Below, in pieces: positions 1 to 6,982 of a stretch of DNA of 24,291 nt. A program made the position numbers and the translations under genes. The notes under the pieces are model-generated. The model worked only from the letters and a program-made list of their open reading frames with translations, was not told the origin of the DNA and ran no database searches. Position 1 is the stretch's first letter, and each line of letters opens with the position of its first letter. Source of the DNA: an uncultured Bacilli bacterium (GTDB lineage Bacteria; Bacillota_I; Bacilli_A; RF39; UBA660); contig CAJUHO010000006.1 in NCBI GenBank assembly GCA_910586195.1, positions 1 to 24,291 on the forward strand, in the 5' to 3' direction.

Positions 1-54
1 ATTTATTAAAAATAAAAAGACTATTAACAAATTTTACTTTGTCAACAGCCTGAA

Positions 55-72
55 ATGAGACTAGAGTCTCAT
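55..72. repeat. Perfect 7-bp inverted repeat (ATGAGAC/GTCTCAT)
   Basis: ATGAGAC at 55-61 and GTCTCAT at 66-72 are exact reverse complements around the 4-base centre TAGA. There is no clear T-run on either side, so this looks more like an operator or a stray hairpin than a terminator. Its gene context lies left of the window. Confidence 0.35.
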
Positions 73-127
73 CTATTATTTATAATTATAGTGTTTGGAG
101 AAGTATTAAAATCCAATATAATTGGAA

Positions 128-150
128 GAGAGTCATTTGACTTTCTTTTT
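128..150 (+). terminator. Rho-independent terminator
   Basis: GAGAGTC (128-134) pairs with GACTTTC (139-145), with one G-T wobble, around an ATTT loop, and is followed by TTTTT (146-150). The orientation fits a plus-strand gene ending left of the window. The reverse strand has no T-run, so it does not serve the minus-strand gene at 171-1067. Confidence 0.55.
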
Positions 151-170
151 ATGTGATAGAAAGATTGAAT

Positions 171-1067
171 TTATTTTTTAATTTTCATTTTTTCTATTAT
201 ATTTGGCTTGATTGAACCTTGAATAATTTCTACTGTCTGTTTTTCTTTAGCCATAGCAATACAGGATTGTAAGTATAGAGTATTTAGAAAAATGTTTGTA
301 CTATTAGAGTCAGTAGTATCAGTGAGTTTAGAAATTGCCTCTAATCCTTGTTCTATTGTGAAAGCTTCGTTAATGTATCGACAGCAATTTTGGCTCATTC
401 CACAAGCCTCGAATAATTCTTCATTGTTGATTTCCATTGGATGATGATGCAAATAGGTTTCAATTACTTCCTTTTCTAAAGAGGGGTTGGTGAACAGAAG
501 ATATGATTCTATAGTTAGTAAATCGGCTATATCTTTATCAGATTCTAATAATTTATTTTTAATATTATTTTCTAATATGTTAAAAAATATTTTTGTATAT
601 TCCTCTTTTATATATTTTCTGACATAATTAGGATCTTGATAAATATATAAGATTCGGTAAGGATCAGCGTGAATTTCATCATTAATTTGTGAACTGAAGT
701 TCGTGTAATTAGCGTTGAGTTGATAATCTTGTAAATAGGATTCTAGTCTTCTTGTTGACCATGATAAATATATGGAGGAAGGTAATATTTTTTGATAGTT
801 AGGAATTACTTCACTATGCTTTATTGATTTTTCAGATTGAATATTATTTAGTAAAAATTCAATTTCAATTGGGTTATTACAAAAGTATAGATGTTCTTTT
901 TCCTCCAAGGTAATTAGGTTTGCTAGTTCATTGAAATCAATTAATAAATCCAGTGGAACTGATGGGAATTCTAATCTTAACTTAATAAGTTTATCATAAA
1001 ATTTTCGAATTTCTGTTTCTATTAGATAAACATTATTTAATGTTTGTTCTAATCTTGTTGTTTTCAT
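171..1067 (-). CDS. Hypothetical protein, 298 aa
   Basis: I do not recognise this protein. It has no signal peptide and no long hydrophobic segment, so it is probably cytoplasmic. It looks mainly helical, with many charged Glu/Lys/Asn residues, and contains short Cys/His-bearing stretches: HHHPMEI near residue 208 and ACGMSQNCCRY near residues 221-231. These could bind a metal, but the spacing matches no finger I know. The ATG at 1067 is preceded on the minus strand by AGGAG at normal spacing, which supports both start and reality. It is transcribed divergently from the ankyrin-repeat gene at 1197 across about 130 bp. Function unknown. Confidence 0.75.
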   Translation of the reverse strand: MKTTRLEQTLNNVYLIETEIRKFYDKLIKLRLEFPSVPLDLLIDFNELANLITLEEKEHLYFCNNPIEIEFLLNNIQSEKSIKHSEVIPNYQKILPSSIYLSWSTRRLESYLQDYQLNANYTNFSSQINDEIHADPYRILYIYQDPNYVRKYIKEEYTKIFFNILENNIKNKLLESDKDIADLLTIESYLLFTNPSLEKEVIETYLHHHPMEINNEELFEACGMSQNCCRYINEAFTIEQGLEAISKLTDTTDSNSTNIFLNTLYLQSCIAMAKEKQTVEIIQGSIKPNIIEKMKIKK

Positions 1068-1196
1068 TTTATAATCACTCCTGTAAAAATAATTAGTTTA
1101 TTATACCATAATATTAGAAAGTTTCAATATTAATACATACTTTTTCTAGAAATTACCAATAATATAAATAGATTAATTAATAAAGAGGTGAAAAAA

Positions 1197-1958
1197 TTGA
1201 CAAAGAATTATGTTTCTGCTAGAATAAATACTCGTCATATGGAATTAGAGGTGTTTGAAATGATGCTTTATGATGAGAAAAAAATAACCAAAATGGTTGA
1301 GACAGATCCCACTCTCATTTTTGAATTGATGAAAGAAGGTTATTTTGATTTAATTGATACCATATTATCTAAGAAAAAGATCACTATTAATACAGTCGAT
1401 GCTGCTGGAAATGATGTTGTTGTAAGATTATTGAAGGCAAAACAGTATGATTTGGTACTAAAATATATGCGAAGGAAGGAATGGGATATTAATCATCAAA
1501 ATCATGATGGAAATACTTTTGCTCATATTTTGGCGACAATAAATTATGTAAATGTCATAAAAATTATTAAGGAATTAAAGAAAAATAAAGATTTTTCACC
1601 TAATATAAAAAACGCTAAGGGTCAAACTATTTTAGATAAGTCTATTAATGAAAATTATATTTATACAACTATAAAGATTTTAGAAGATAATAGATTTAAT
1701 AATATTGATATTAGTAGTTTTAAGAAATTATATAATACTTATATTAATAATACTTATTATGGGAAATATTCTAAATTAAATAATTTGGAAATTATAATAG
1801 ATAATTTAGAAAAAAAGGAAGGTTTGCTTCCTTCTATTCAGAAGTTAATTGATTTAATTAAAGATAATATGGATCTTATTAAAGGAGAAATTCTTGATAA
1901 TAAAACGACAAATTTGGAAGTAATGATTAATTCATTTTTAAGTGAAGCTAATTCTTAA
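1197..1958 (+). CDS. Ankyrin-repeat protein
   Basis: A 253-aa soluble protein whose middle carries ankyrin-type repeats. Consensus pieces visible include DINHQNHDGNTFAHILAT (about residues 100-117) and PNIKNAKGQTILDKSINE (about 138-155), each followed by a helix such as NVIKIIKELKK. An earlier degenerate copy is INTVDAAGNDVVVRLLKA. The C-terminal quarter is helical without repeats. Ankyrin repeats mediate protein-protein contacts; the partner is unknown. I choose TTG at 1197 because the Shine-Dalgarno AAAGAGGTG (1182-1190) then sits 6 bases upstream. The in-frame GTG at 1188 lies inside that Shine-Dalgarno and is unlikely. A strong terminator follows at once, so the gene is probably monocistronic. 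Confidence 0.85.
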   Translation: MTKNYVSARINTRHMELEVFEMMLYDEKKITKMVETDPTLIFELMKEGYFDLIDTILSKKKITINTVDAAGNDVVVRLLKAKQYDLVLKYMRRKEWDINHQNHDGNTFAHILATINYVNVIKIIKELKKNKDFSPNIKNAKGQTILDKSINENYIYTTIKILEDNRFNNIDISSFKKLYNTYINNTYYGKYSKLNNLEIIIDNLEKKEGLLPSIQKLIDLIKDNMDLIKGEILDNKTTNLEVMINSFLSEANS

Positions 1959-1992
1959 CTAAATGATATAAGAATCATTTGGTTTTTATTTT
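1959..1992 (+). terminator. Rho-independent terminator of the ankyrin gene
   Basis: CTAAATGAT (1959-1967) pairs with ATCATTTGG (1974-1982), 9 bp with one T-G wobble and a 6-base loop, followed by TTTTTATTTTT. It starts one base after the stop codon of the ankyrin-repeat gene. Confidence 0.8.
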
Positions 1993-2069
1993 TATATAAG
2001 GTTTTATAATGATAGTAATTATGATATGATAAAGTATATATAATAGTGAATGGATAGGAATTTTGGAAT

Positions 2070-2882
2070 ATGAAAAAGATTTGTTTAAATGTTATACTAA
2101 TGATGATATCTTGTATGTTTTTTATTGGATGTGGTATACAAAAGCCTAGTAAGATTAAGAATAATGATTTCAAAAGTGAAAAGTATTCCTTTTATATAGA
2201 GGCAAATGAAAATCGTTATCAGGAATATCAAAAGGCAAATCCTGAGGTTTCTTGGAAAAATGTTATTTTAAGAGTAAATATTGGACTTGATCAACCATAT
2301 TATGTTAATTCTGAACCTAGTATTTATCTTAATACCTCTAAACTGCTTGTAAATAAATATTTTTATTTGTTAGAAGATTATGTTCCTAATAATTTAGTAG
2401 AACTAGATATTAATTATTCTAAAGGTGGAATTTCTTTAGTAGATGTTGCCGCTGAAAATTTTAAGAGGATGGTAGATGCCGCTAGAGAGGATAAAATTAA
2501 TATTCGTGCCATTTCCGCATATCGAAGTTACCAATATCAAGTAACTTTATATAATAGTTATGTAAAACGGGATGGGAAGGATGAGGCTGATACTTATTCA
2601 GCACGGCCCGGATATTCAGAGCATCAAACAGGCTTATGTGTTGATGTTGATAATGGTATAAATAACTTTACTGATTTTGAAAAGACAACAAGTTTTGAAT
2701 GGATGGCAGAAAATGCTCATAAATTTGGTTTTATTTTGAGATATCCAGAGGGAATGGAAGAGATTACTGGTTATAGCTATGAATCATGGCATTATCGTTA
2801 TGTAGGTAAAAAAATAGCAACCTATATTAAAGAAAAAAATATTACTTTTGATGAATATTATATGGAGTTTTTGAATGGTTAA
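2070..2882 (+). CDS. VanY-type D-alanyl-D-alanine carboxypeptidase, lipoprotein (peptidase M15B)
   Basis: Predicted zinc D,D-carboxypeptidase that removes the terminal D-Ala from peptidoglycan stem peptides outside the membrane. Residues 1-20 are a lipoprotein signal peptide ending FFIGC, with Cys21 the likely lipidated residue. The catalytic domain (about 120-255) shows the M15 pattern: SAYRSYQYQ at 149-157, H185 and D192 in SEHQTGLCVDVD, and E238/H241 in ESWHYRYV. H185, D192 and H241 are the expected zinc ligands and E238 the general base. Length (270 aa) is normal for lipoprotein members. AGGAA at 2056-2060 supports the ATG. It forms an operon with the lipoprotein gene 12 bases downstream. 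No vanR/S/H/A genes are near, so a housekeeping wall-trimming role is more likely than glycopeptide resistance. Confidence 0.92.
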   Translation: MKKICLNVILMMISCMFFIGCGIQKPSKIKNNDFKSEKYSFYIEANENRYQEYQKANPEVSWKNVILRVNIGLDQPYYVNSEPSIYLNTSKLLVNKYFYLLEDYVPNNLVELDINYSKGGISLVDVAAENFKRMVDAAREDKINIRAISAYRSYQYQVTLYNSYVKRDGKDEADTYSARPGYSEHQTGLCVDVDNGINNFTDFEKTTSFEWMAENAHKFGFILRYPEGMEEITGYSYESWHYRYVGKKIATYIKEKNITFDEYYMEFLNG

Positions 2883-2894
2883 GGAGGGATGAGG

Positions 2895-3320
2895 ATGAAA
2901 AAATTAACAGTAGTGGTTATTGGAGTATTATTATTAACAACTGGTTGTACAAAAAAGGTGCACTGTACAAAAGAGAAAAAAGAAAAATTTGCTATTATTA
3001 AGGAGACATTTTTAGTAAATTATAAAAATAATAAGGTTCGTGATATTCAAATTGATTTACAAGCAGATTTAAAAAAGAATTATGATGATTACACAGAGAC
3101 TATTGAGAAAAATCTAAAAAGTCAATTTGAAAAGTATGAGAATATAAAAGGAATTTCTATTACTTCTAATAGTTATGATAATATTGCTAAAGTGCATTTG
3201 TATATTCCGTTAAATAAAGTAAAAAAGAAAGAATTAGAAAAGTTAAATTTAGATAATTTAGGAGAGACTTATAGTGCTTTGAAAAAGACAATGATAGAAA
3301 AAGGTTATCAATGTAATTAG
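2895..3320 (+). CDS. Small lipoprotein of unknown function
   Basis: A 141-aa lipoprotein. MKKLTVVVIGVLLLTTGC is a clean type II signal peptide with lipidated Cys18, leaving about 123 residues anchored outside the membrane. The mature part is charged and predicted alpha/beta, with Cys25 and a Cys next to the C-terminus (CN end) that could form a disulfide. It is loosely similar in size and style to YehR/DUF1307 lipoproteins, but I cannot confirm that. ATG 2895 is preferred: AAGGAGG at 2881-2887 then lies 7 bases upstream, whereas the in-frame ATG at 2889 would have only one base of spacing. It is co-transcribed with the VanY-like gene and ends at a bidirectional terminator. Confidence 0.85.
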   Translation: MKKLTVVVIGVLLLTTGCTKKVHCTKEKKEKFAIIKETFLVNYKNNKVRDIQIDLQADLKKNYDDYTETIEKNLKSQFEKYENIKGISITSNSYDNIAKVHLYIPLNKVKKKELEKLNLDNLGETYSALKKTMIEKGYQCN

Positions 3321-3338
3321 TCCTTTTGATTAGTTTAT

Positions 3339-3385
3339 AAAAAAATCCCCTATAAACTGTTATACAGTAAATAGGGGTCTTTTTT
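3339..3385. terminator. Bidirectional rho-independent terminator
   Basis: CCCCTAT (3347-3353) pairs with ATAGGGG (3371-3377), with an inner ACTGT/ACAGT stem (3356-3360 and 3364-3368). An A-run precedes it and a T-run follows, so it works on both strands. It separates the lipoprotein gene (+) from cotJC (-), which converge here. Confidence 0.88.
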
Positions 3386-3971
3386 AATTTTCTGTATTTC
3401 TTGGTTGCGGTTTTTTATTGAATTCTTTTTCATAATATTCATATAATTCTTTGAAACGGTTAAAGTGTACAATTTCTCTTTGTCTTAACCATAAAAGTGG
3501 GCCAATTACATCTTGATCAGTTGCTAGGTCAATTAGGTTTTCATATACAGCTCTTGCTTTTTGTTCTGCAGCCATGTTTTCGGAAAGATTGGCAAGCGGG
3601 TCACCAGTAGATGAAAAGTAGGCAGCAGTAAATGGTATACCATCGGCATTACTTGGGTATACATCTAACCCATGTTCTGAATAACTTCCTTCTAAACCAG
3701 CTGCCTTTAATTCTTCAATGGTTGCTCCTTTTGTTAATTGGTAAACCATTGTACAAATCATTTCAATATGTGCTAGCTCTTCTGTACCAATGTCAGTTAA
3801 TAGTGCCTTTCCTCTATTATCTGGCATTGTATATCTTTGGTTTAAATAGCGTAGAGCTGCAGCTAGTTCACTATTAGCCCCACCATATTGTGTTAATATT
3901 ATTTTTGCCATGTTTAGGTCTTTCTTTTTAATATTAATAGGATACTGCAAGCGTTTTTCATATTTCCACAT
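3384..3971 (-). CDS. cotJC: CotJC spore-coat protein, manganese-catalase family
   Basis: A 195-aa protein matching CotJC, an inner spore-coat protein with the di-manganese catalase fold. The N-terminus MWKYEKRLQYP and the block AAALRYLNQRYTMPD are hallmark CotJC sequence. Metal-ligand candidates are present: E35, E65 and H68 in TEELAH, E136 in AAEQKAR, and E166/H169 in REIVH. The length is close to Bacillus CotJC (189 aa), much shorter than full Mn catalases. It begins 3 bases after the stop of the CotJA/CotJB-like gene and is translated with it; GGAG lies about 11 bases upstream. Its presence is good evidence that the organism makes endospores. Confidence 0.96.
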   Translation of the reverse strand: MWKYEKRLQYPINIKKKDLNMAKIILTQYGGANSELAAALRYLNQRYTMPDNRGKALLTDIGTEELAHIEMICTMVYQLTKGATIEELKAAGLEGSYSEHGLDVYPSNADGIPFTAAYFSSTGDPLANLSENMAAEQKARAVYENLIDLATDQDVIGPLLWLRQREIVHFNRFKELYEYYEKEFNKKPQPRNTEN

Positions 3972-3974
3972 ATT

Positions 3975-4472
3975 TTAAAATTCTCCTTCCCAAGGCCAGG
4001 CCTCATTTTCCCATTGGAATGGTATTTTTTCTCCGCTGGTGTTTGAAACGGTAATAGGTCCATATTTTTGTTGGTATTCCTGTTCTAAGTTCTTTGCTCT
4101 ATTAGCATAGTCGGAAAATAGGCGTAGCATAGAACTATTATTTGGATAATTGTCCAAAAATAAGTTTAATTCATGAGCGGCAAAGGCCATTCTAGAAAAT
4201 TCTAAAAACATCCTTTCACGTTCATTATTTGCTTTTAATATAGTAGGTTGATAACCTTCATATTGTTGATAAAGATTAGAAAATAAATTTCCTTTGTCAT
4301 ATGCTTCTTGCGGTGTATATAATTGTATGTTGGGATTTATTCCTAATATATTATTATTTATATTAGAATTTGGATTTTGATTTTGGTTTTGGTTTGTTTG
4401 GGGTAATATATTAAAATCATTTGCAGAAAAAGCTCTATTATAATTATTTAATAGATATTCATAATTGTTCAT
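3975..4472 (-). CDS. CotJA-CotJB fused spore-coat protein
   Basis: A 165-aa protein combining two normally separate coat proteins. Residues 1-48 are an Asn/Gln-rich tail. Residues 50-80 (LYTPQEAYDKGNLFSNLYQQY) match the short CotJA core. Residues 84-165 match CotJB: a helical stretch with MAFAAHELNLFLDNYP, then QEYQQKYGPIT and the Trp-rich end PFQWENEAWPWEGEF. In Bacillus these are separate proteins of about 82 and 87 aa that help incorporate CotJC into the coat. Here the order A-B-C is kept with A and B in one frame. AAAGGAGG lies 6 bases before the ATG. Expression is expected in the mother cell; a SigmaE-like promoter candidate lies upstream. Confidence 0.85.
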   Translation of the reverse strand: MNNYEYLLNNYNRAFSANDFNILPQTNQNQNQNPNSNINNNILGINPNIQLYTPQEAYDKGNLFSNLYQQYEGYQPTILKANNERERMFLEFSRMAFAAHELNLFLDNYPNNSSMLRLFSDYANRAKNLEQEYQQKYGPITVSNTSGEKIPFQWENEAWPWEGEF

Positions 4473-4511
4473 GTTTTTCCTCCTTTTAATTTAACTTATT
4501 CTTTTATCGTG

Positions 4512-4541
4512 ATTCTGTATAGATATTTGCCTAAATTATTT
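4512..4541 (-). promoter_or_regulatory. Candidate SigmaE-type promoter for cotJ
   Basis: On the minus strand AAATAAT (4541-4535) and TATACAGA (4521-4514) are 13 bases apart. These resemble the SigmaE -35 (ATATT-like) and -10 (CATACAAT) elements, and cotJ is under SigmaE in Bacillus subtilis. The match is partial and the background is AT-rich, so this is only a candidate. Confidence 0.3.
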
Positions 4542-4557
4542 AAATGTTATAAATTAC

Positions 4558-4586
4558 TTGTCAAATTTTTATTTTTTTGATAAGAT
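4558..4586 (+). promoter_or_regulatory. Sigma-A type promoter of tRNA-His
   Basis: TTGTCA (4558-4563), a 17-base spacer, and TAAGAT (4581-4586) stand about 14 bases before the tRNA 5' end at 4600, as expected for a short leader. It is divergent from the cotJ operon. Confidence 0.65.
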
Positions 4587-4599
4587 ATAAATGTTTCAT

Positions 4600-4676
4600 G
4601 GCGATATTGGTGAAGTGGTTAACACGCTGGTTTGTGGCACCAGTACGCAAGGGTTCGATTCCCTTATATCGCCCCA
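4600..4676 (+). tRNA. tRNA-His (GTG anticodon)
   Basis: The acceptor arms GCGATAT (4601-4607) and ATATCGC (4666-4672) pair perfectly. The extra G at 4600 (G-1) faces C73 at 4673, the histidine tRNA identity signature. The anticodon loop TTGTGGC carries GTG. The T arm is GGGTTCGATTCCC. CCA is encoded at 4674-4676. The foreign element starts just downstream. Confidence 0.97.
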
Positions 4677-4689
4677 TTTATGGGAAAAT

Positions 4690-4705
4690 CAAACCTTTTG
4701 GTTTG
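4690..4705 (+). repeat. Perfect hairpin CAAACC-TTTT-GGTTTG at the left element junction
   Basis: A 6-bp exact inverted repeat with a TTTT loop, 13 bases after the tRNA CCA. It could be part of the tRNA 3' trailer, an attachment-site arm, or a nick-site hairpin for the Rep protein encoded just downstream. The sequence does not decide between these. Confidence 0.4.
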
Positions 4706-4720
4706 TTTAATGGCTAAAAG

Positions 4721-4753
4721 CTAGGAATTTCAATAGGAAATCCTAGTTTTTTT
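4721..4753 (+). terminator. Rho-independent terminator after tRNA-His
   Basis: CTAGGAATTT (4721-4730) pairs with AAATCCTAG (4738-4746) with one bulged base, followed by seven T (4747-4753). It would stop the tRNA transcript and insulate it from the mobile-element genes. Confidence 0.8.
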
Positions 4754-4778
4754 GCATATTAAAGAAAGGTTTGATAGT

Positions 4779-5078
4779 ATGAAATTTGAGAAAGTTAATA
4801 TGCCATTAAATAAGAATTTATATAATAAGTTAAATAATATGTGCATATTTAATAATTTAAAGTTAGAATTTAGAAATCGTTTAATATTTAAAGTTGATGA
4901 GACAAATGTTAATTTTATAGAGCCCCATAGATTTATTATTAAAATAAATGATATAGCATTAGTATTGCTATGTTATGATAATTTGAATTTATATTTATAT
5001 GATAAAGATATTGTAGTAAATGTGCCTTTGTTAAAAGAATTGATAGCAGAAATTAGGAGCAAAAGTTATGGGGCGTAG
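4779..5078 (+). CDS. Small protein upstream of and coupled to rep
   Basis: A 99-aa soluble protein of no family I recognise. It is basic at the N-terminus, then alternates hydrophobic strands (HRFIIKINDIALVLLCYD, LNLYLYDKDIVVNVP) and ends in a helix. ATG 4779 has AAAGAAAGG at 4761-4769; a TTG at 4752 is in frame but falls in the terminator T-run. Its last 11 bases overlap the start of the HUH Rep gene (ATG at 5068, stop at 5076-5078), so the two are translationally coupled, which suggests a replication accessory or copy-control role. That role is inference. Serine codons are AGC/AGT, as in the rest of the element. Confidence 0.7.
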   Translation: MKFEKVNMPLNKNLYNKLNNMCIFNNLKLEFRNRLIFKVDETNVNFIEPHRFIIKINDIALVLLCYDNLNLYLYDKDIVVNVPLLKELIAEIRSKSYGA

Positions 5079-5793
5079 AAGATTTGGCGTTACATTATTA
5101 AGTACCCCAGAATATTATTTATTTAGCGAAGAAGAAGCAAAAGCAGTTTATTATAATTTAATTAAGTTTATAAAGTATAAATATAGAAATAGTAATTATG
5201 ATTATAGCATTTTAGTTGGCTTGTCTAATGTAGATGGGAAAAGTGTTGATTATAAATATAAAAGTAATGGTGTTGGTAGGTCTAAGTATGAGTTTATGCC
5301 TAAGAATAAAGATAAAGGAATTAGATTTGTTAATTGGCATTTGCATATTATGGTATGTGGTGCCCCATTAGGAACAATGGTAAGAGATATAGAAGATTAT
5401 TTGCAGAAAGTTTTAAATAAAAAGTTAAGTAATGAAGAATTTGATAAAAGAGTTTATGATAGCCCTAATTTTAATAAATATTATTTTAAAGGCTATAAAA
5501 GAGAATTAGATGTTTTAATGAGTGGCTTATTGGCAAAGAGAAAAAGTAGTAAAGAGCGTGTGCCTAGATGTAGTTTAATAAATTTGAATGTTAATAGAAG
5601 AAAGACAAAAAATAGAAAAGAAGATTATGAACATATAATAAATTATATAGAGAAGCAAAGTATATTAAGTTGTTTAATAGAAAGCAAAGGTTTTACAGTT
5701 GCTTATTTTGATATTGCAAAGGAATTGAATTTATTGGCAAAGCCTGTTAGTAGAAAATGCTTTAATGCTAATAATTATAAGGGTTATAAGTAG
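5068..5793 (+). CDS. Putative HUH-type replication initiator / relaxase-like nickase
   Basis: A 241-aa protein with the signature of HUH single-strand endonucleases. NWHLHIMVCG at 89-98 gives the metal-binding His-U-His (H91, H93) followed by hydrophobic residues, and DYEHIINYIEKQ at 186-197 supplies a catalytic Tyr candidate (Y193, or Y187) followed by Lys, as in the Y-h-x-K motif of rolling-circle Rep proteins. N-terminal strands such as FGVTLLS and YSILVGLS fit the first Rep motif. Such proteins nick one strand at an origin and stay linked to the 5' end. No helicase domain is attached. AGGAG at 5055-5059 supports the ATG. It could instead act as a minimal mobilisation relaxase. The motifs are clear; assignment within the superfamily is not. 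Confidence 0.72.
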   Translation: MGRRRFGVTLLSTPEYYLFSEEEAKAVYYNLIKFIKYKYRNSNYDYSILVGLSNVDGKSVDYKYKSNGVGRSKYEFMPKNKDKGIRFVNWHLHIMVCGAPLGTMVRDIEDYLQKVLNKKLSNEEFDKRVYDSPNFNKYYFKGYKRELDVLMSGLLAKRKSSKERVPRCSLINLNVNRRKTKNRKEDYEHIINYIEKQSILSCLIESKGFTVAYFDIAKELNLLAKPVSRKCFNANNYKGYK

Positions 5794-5865
5794 ATTAAGT
5801 AAGCCTATTATAATAGAATTTATTAAATTATAAAAAAACATATAATATTAAAGAAAAAGAGAAGA

Positions 5866-5899
5866 AAATAATAGTTTTTAATAGGAAATAATAGTTTTT
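5866..5899 (+). repeat. Two direct copies of AAATAATAGTTTTT, 20-bp period
   Basis: The 14-mer is exact at 5866-5879 and 5886-5899 in the 130-bp gap after rep. The 20-bp period is like that of iterons, so it may bind Rep or a regulator, but the AT-rich background makes chance possible. Confidence 0.35.
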
Positions 5900-5929
5900 T
5901 ATTAAAAATTAGAGAAAGGAGTATTGATA

Positions 5930-6316
5930 ATGGTTAAGTTAAGTGTTAAGCAAGAATTAGCAATAAATGGATTGTTAAAAGGTAATAGCATTGTTGATAG
6001 TGCTAAGAATATTGGTATTAGCGAAGCAACATTGAATAGATGGCTTGCTAATAGCGAGTTTAAAGTAGTTTTAAATGAGAGAAAAGGCTTGATAGTAGAT
6101 AATTGCATTGATAAATTAAATTTAATGGGAAATAAGGCTATAAAAGTATTAGATAGTATATTAGATAATGAAAGTGCTAGTGATAATGTTAAATTTAATG
6201 CTTCAAAAAGTATTTTAGATATGATATTAAAATTTAATGAGCAAAGAAATATTATAGATAAAATGAAGGAATTAGAAGAATTATTGAGAGAGAAAGAGAG
6301 TGTTAATAATGGGTAG
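5930..6316 (+). CDS. HTH protein resembling phage terminase small subunit (phBC6A51-like)
   Basis: A 128-aa protein. The N-terminal helix-turn-helix, about residues 5-45 (QELAINGLLKGNSIVDSAKN then ISEATLNRWLANSEF), is the type found at the start of phage small terminase and related phBC6A51-type proteins. A long helical region rich in Lys/Glu follows and ends in KMKELEELLREKES, a probable coiled coil for oligomerisation. No large terminase subunit is present in the element, so the protein may be a DNA-binding regulator, or a satellite-style packaging adaptor. AAAGGAG at 5915-5921 supports ATG 5930; an upstream in-frame TTG at 5924 is less likely. Its end overlaps the next gene by 8 bases. Confidence 0.7.
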   Translation: MVKLSVKQELAINGLLKGNSIVDSAKNIGISEATLNRWLANSEFKVVLNERKGLIVDNCIDKLNLMGNKAIKVLDSILDNESASDNVKFNASKSILDMILKFNEQRNIIDKMKELEELLREKESVNNG

Positions 6317-6569
6317 TTTAAATGGTTTAAGTAATAAGTTAGATAAAATAAAAAGAGCCATTGCTAATAATGGTATTTTAAGAATTTATGTATGGATAGA
6401 AGAAGATGAGCCTATAAGATTAGATTTAATATATAAGAATAAAGTTGAAAGAATTTATTGTTATAGTTTAGAAGAATATGTTAAAGAGTTATATAAGCAT
6501 AAAGGTATTGAAATAAAAGAATTTTATGGAGTAAAAAAGCCAGAGCCAGGAGATGTGGCAGTGGCTTAG
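6309..6569 (+). CDS. Small hypothetical protein, 86 aa
   Basis: Unrecognised soluble protein. An N-terminal helix (LSNKLDKIKRAIANNG) is followed by beta strands (ILRIYVWIEEDEPIRLDLIY, KVERIYCYS), a helix (LEEYVKELYKHKG) and a Pro/Gly tail. ATG 6309 overlaps the stop of the HTH gene (6314-6316), so it is translationally coupled to it; an in-frame GTG at 6300 is an alternative. Its 3' end overlaps the convergent repressor gene by 4 bases (6566-6569), an unusually tight packing. It may work with the HTH protein, but nothing in the sequence proves that. Confidence 0.65.
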   Translation: MGSLNGLSNKLDKIKRAIANNGILRIYVWIEEDEPIRLDLIYKNKVERIYCYSLEEYVKELYKHKGIEIKEFYGVKKPEPGDVAVA

Positions 6570-6898
6570 TTAGAGTTGTTTAGCCCATCAATATATGCTT
6601 CAGCTTTTGCTTTATTTATAGTAGATAATTTATTGATTTTATTTAAAAGCATAAAGTCAGCATCAGATATATTGTTTGGTTTAATGTCATTTATAGGCAT
6701 ATTATATTTAGTGCGGCATAGTAAATAGTCAATAGAAGTATTATAATAATTGGCAAGTTTAATAAGCATATCAGAAGATGGAAATACACGGCCTGTCTCA
6801 TAAGAAGATATAGTCTCTTGGGTAATGTTTAAGTCCATAGCAACTTTTGTTTGCAATAGTTTTTTGCTATTGCGTATTTGTTTTAAATTATTCTCCAC
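6566..6898 (-). CDS. XRE-family HTH transcriptional repressor
   Basis: A 110-aa cI/Xre-like protein. The HTH_3 domain spans residues 1-60: LKQIRNSKKLLQTKVAMDLN then ITQETISSYETGRVFPSSDM, with the typical following helix LIKLANYYNTSIDYLL. The C-terminal 45 residues are helical and probably mediate dimerisation. The start is GTG at 6898, fixed by AAAGGAGGG seven bases upstream; no other start codon fits. It is the only clearly minus-strand gene of the element and faces the membrane-protein gene at 7032 across a 133-bp region with a 15-bp dyad. It is the likely master switch that keeps the element quiet. Confidence 0.92.
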   Translation of the reverse strand: MENNLKQIRNSKKLLQTKVAMDLNITQETISSYETGRVFPSSDMLIKLANYYNTSIDYLLCRTKYNMPINDIKPNNISDADFMLLNKINKLSTINKAKAEAYIDGLNNSN

Positions 6899-6950
6899 GC
6901 GTTTACCCTCCTTTATATATAATTTTAAAGATATTAAAAGTTAGTGATAG

Positions 6951-6982
6951 CAATATTAGTTATATTTATATAATTGATATTG
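6951..6982. promoter_or_regulatory. Dyad operator for the XRE repressor
   Basis: CAATATTAGTTATAT (6951-6965) and ATATAATTGATATTG (6968-6982) form an imperfect inverted repeat matching at 13 of 15 positions around a 2-base centre. It sits between the divergent repressor and membrane-protein genes and its right arm overlaps the -35 region of the rightward promoter. Operator function is inferred from position and symmetry. Confidence 0.5.

Noticed and set aside
1955..2173. 72-codon minus-strand frame over the VanY-like gene start
   Set aside because: Shadow of the signal-peptide region of a recognised gene and of the terminator before it.
3632..3877. 81-codon plus-strand frame
   Set aside because: It lies wholly inside cotJC on the other strand, which is a certain gene; no ribosome binding site.
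4752..4778. TTG start at 4752 for the gene before rep
   Set aside because: It lies in the T-run of the tRNA terminator and has no ribosome binding site; ATG 4779 has one.
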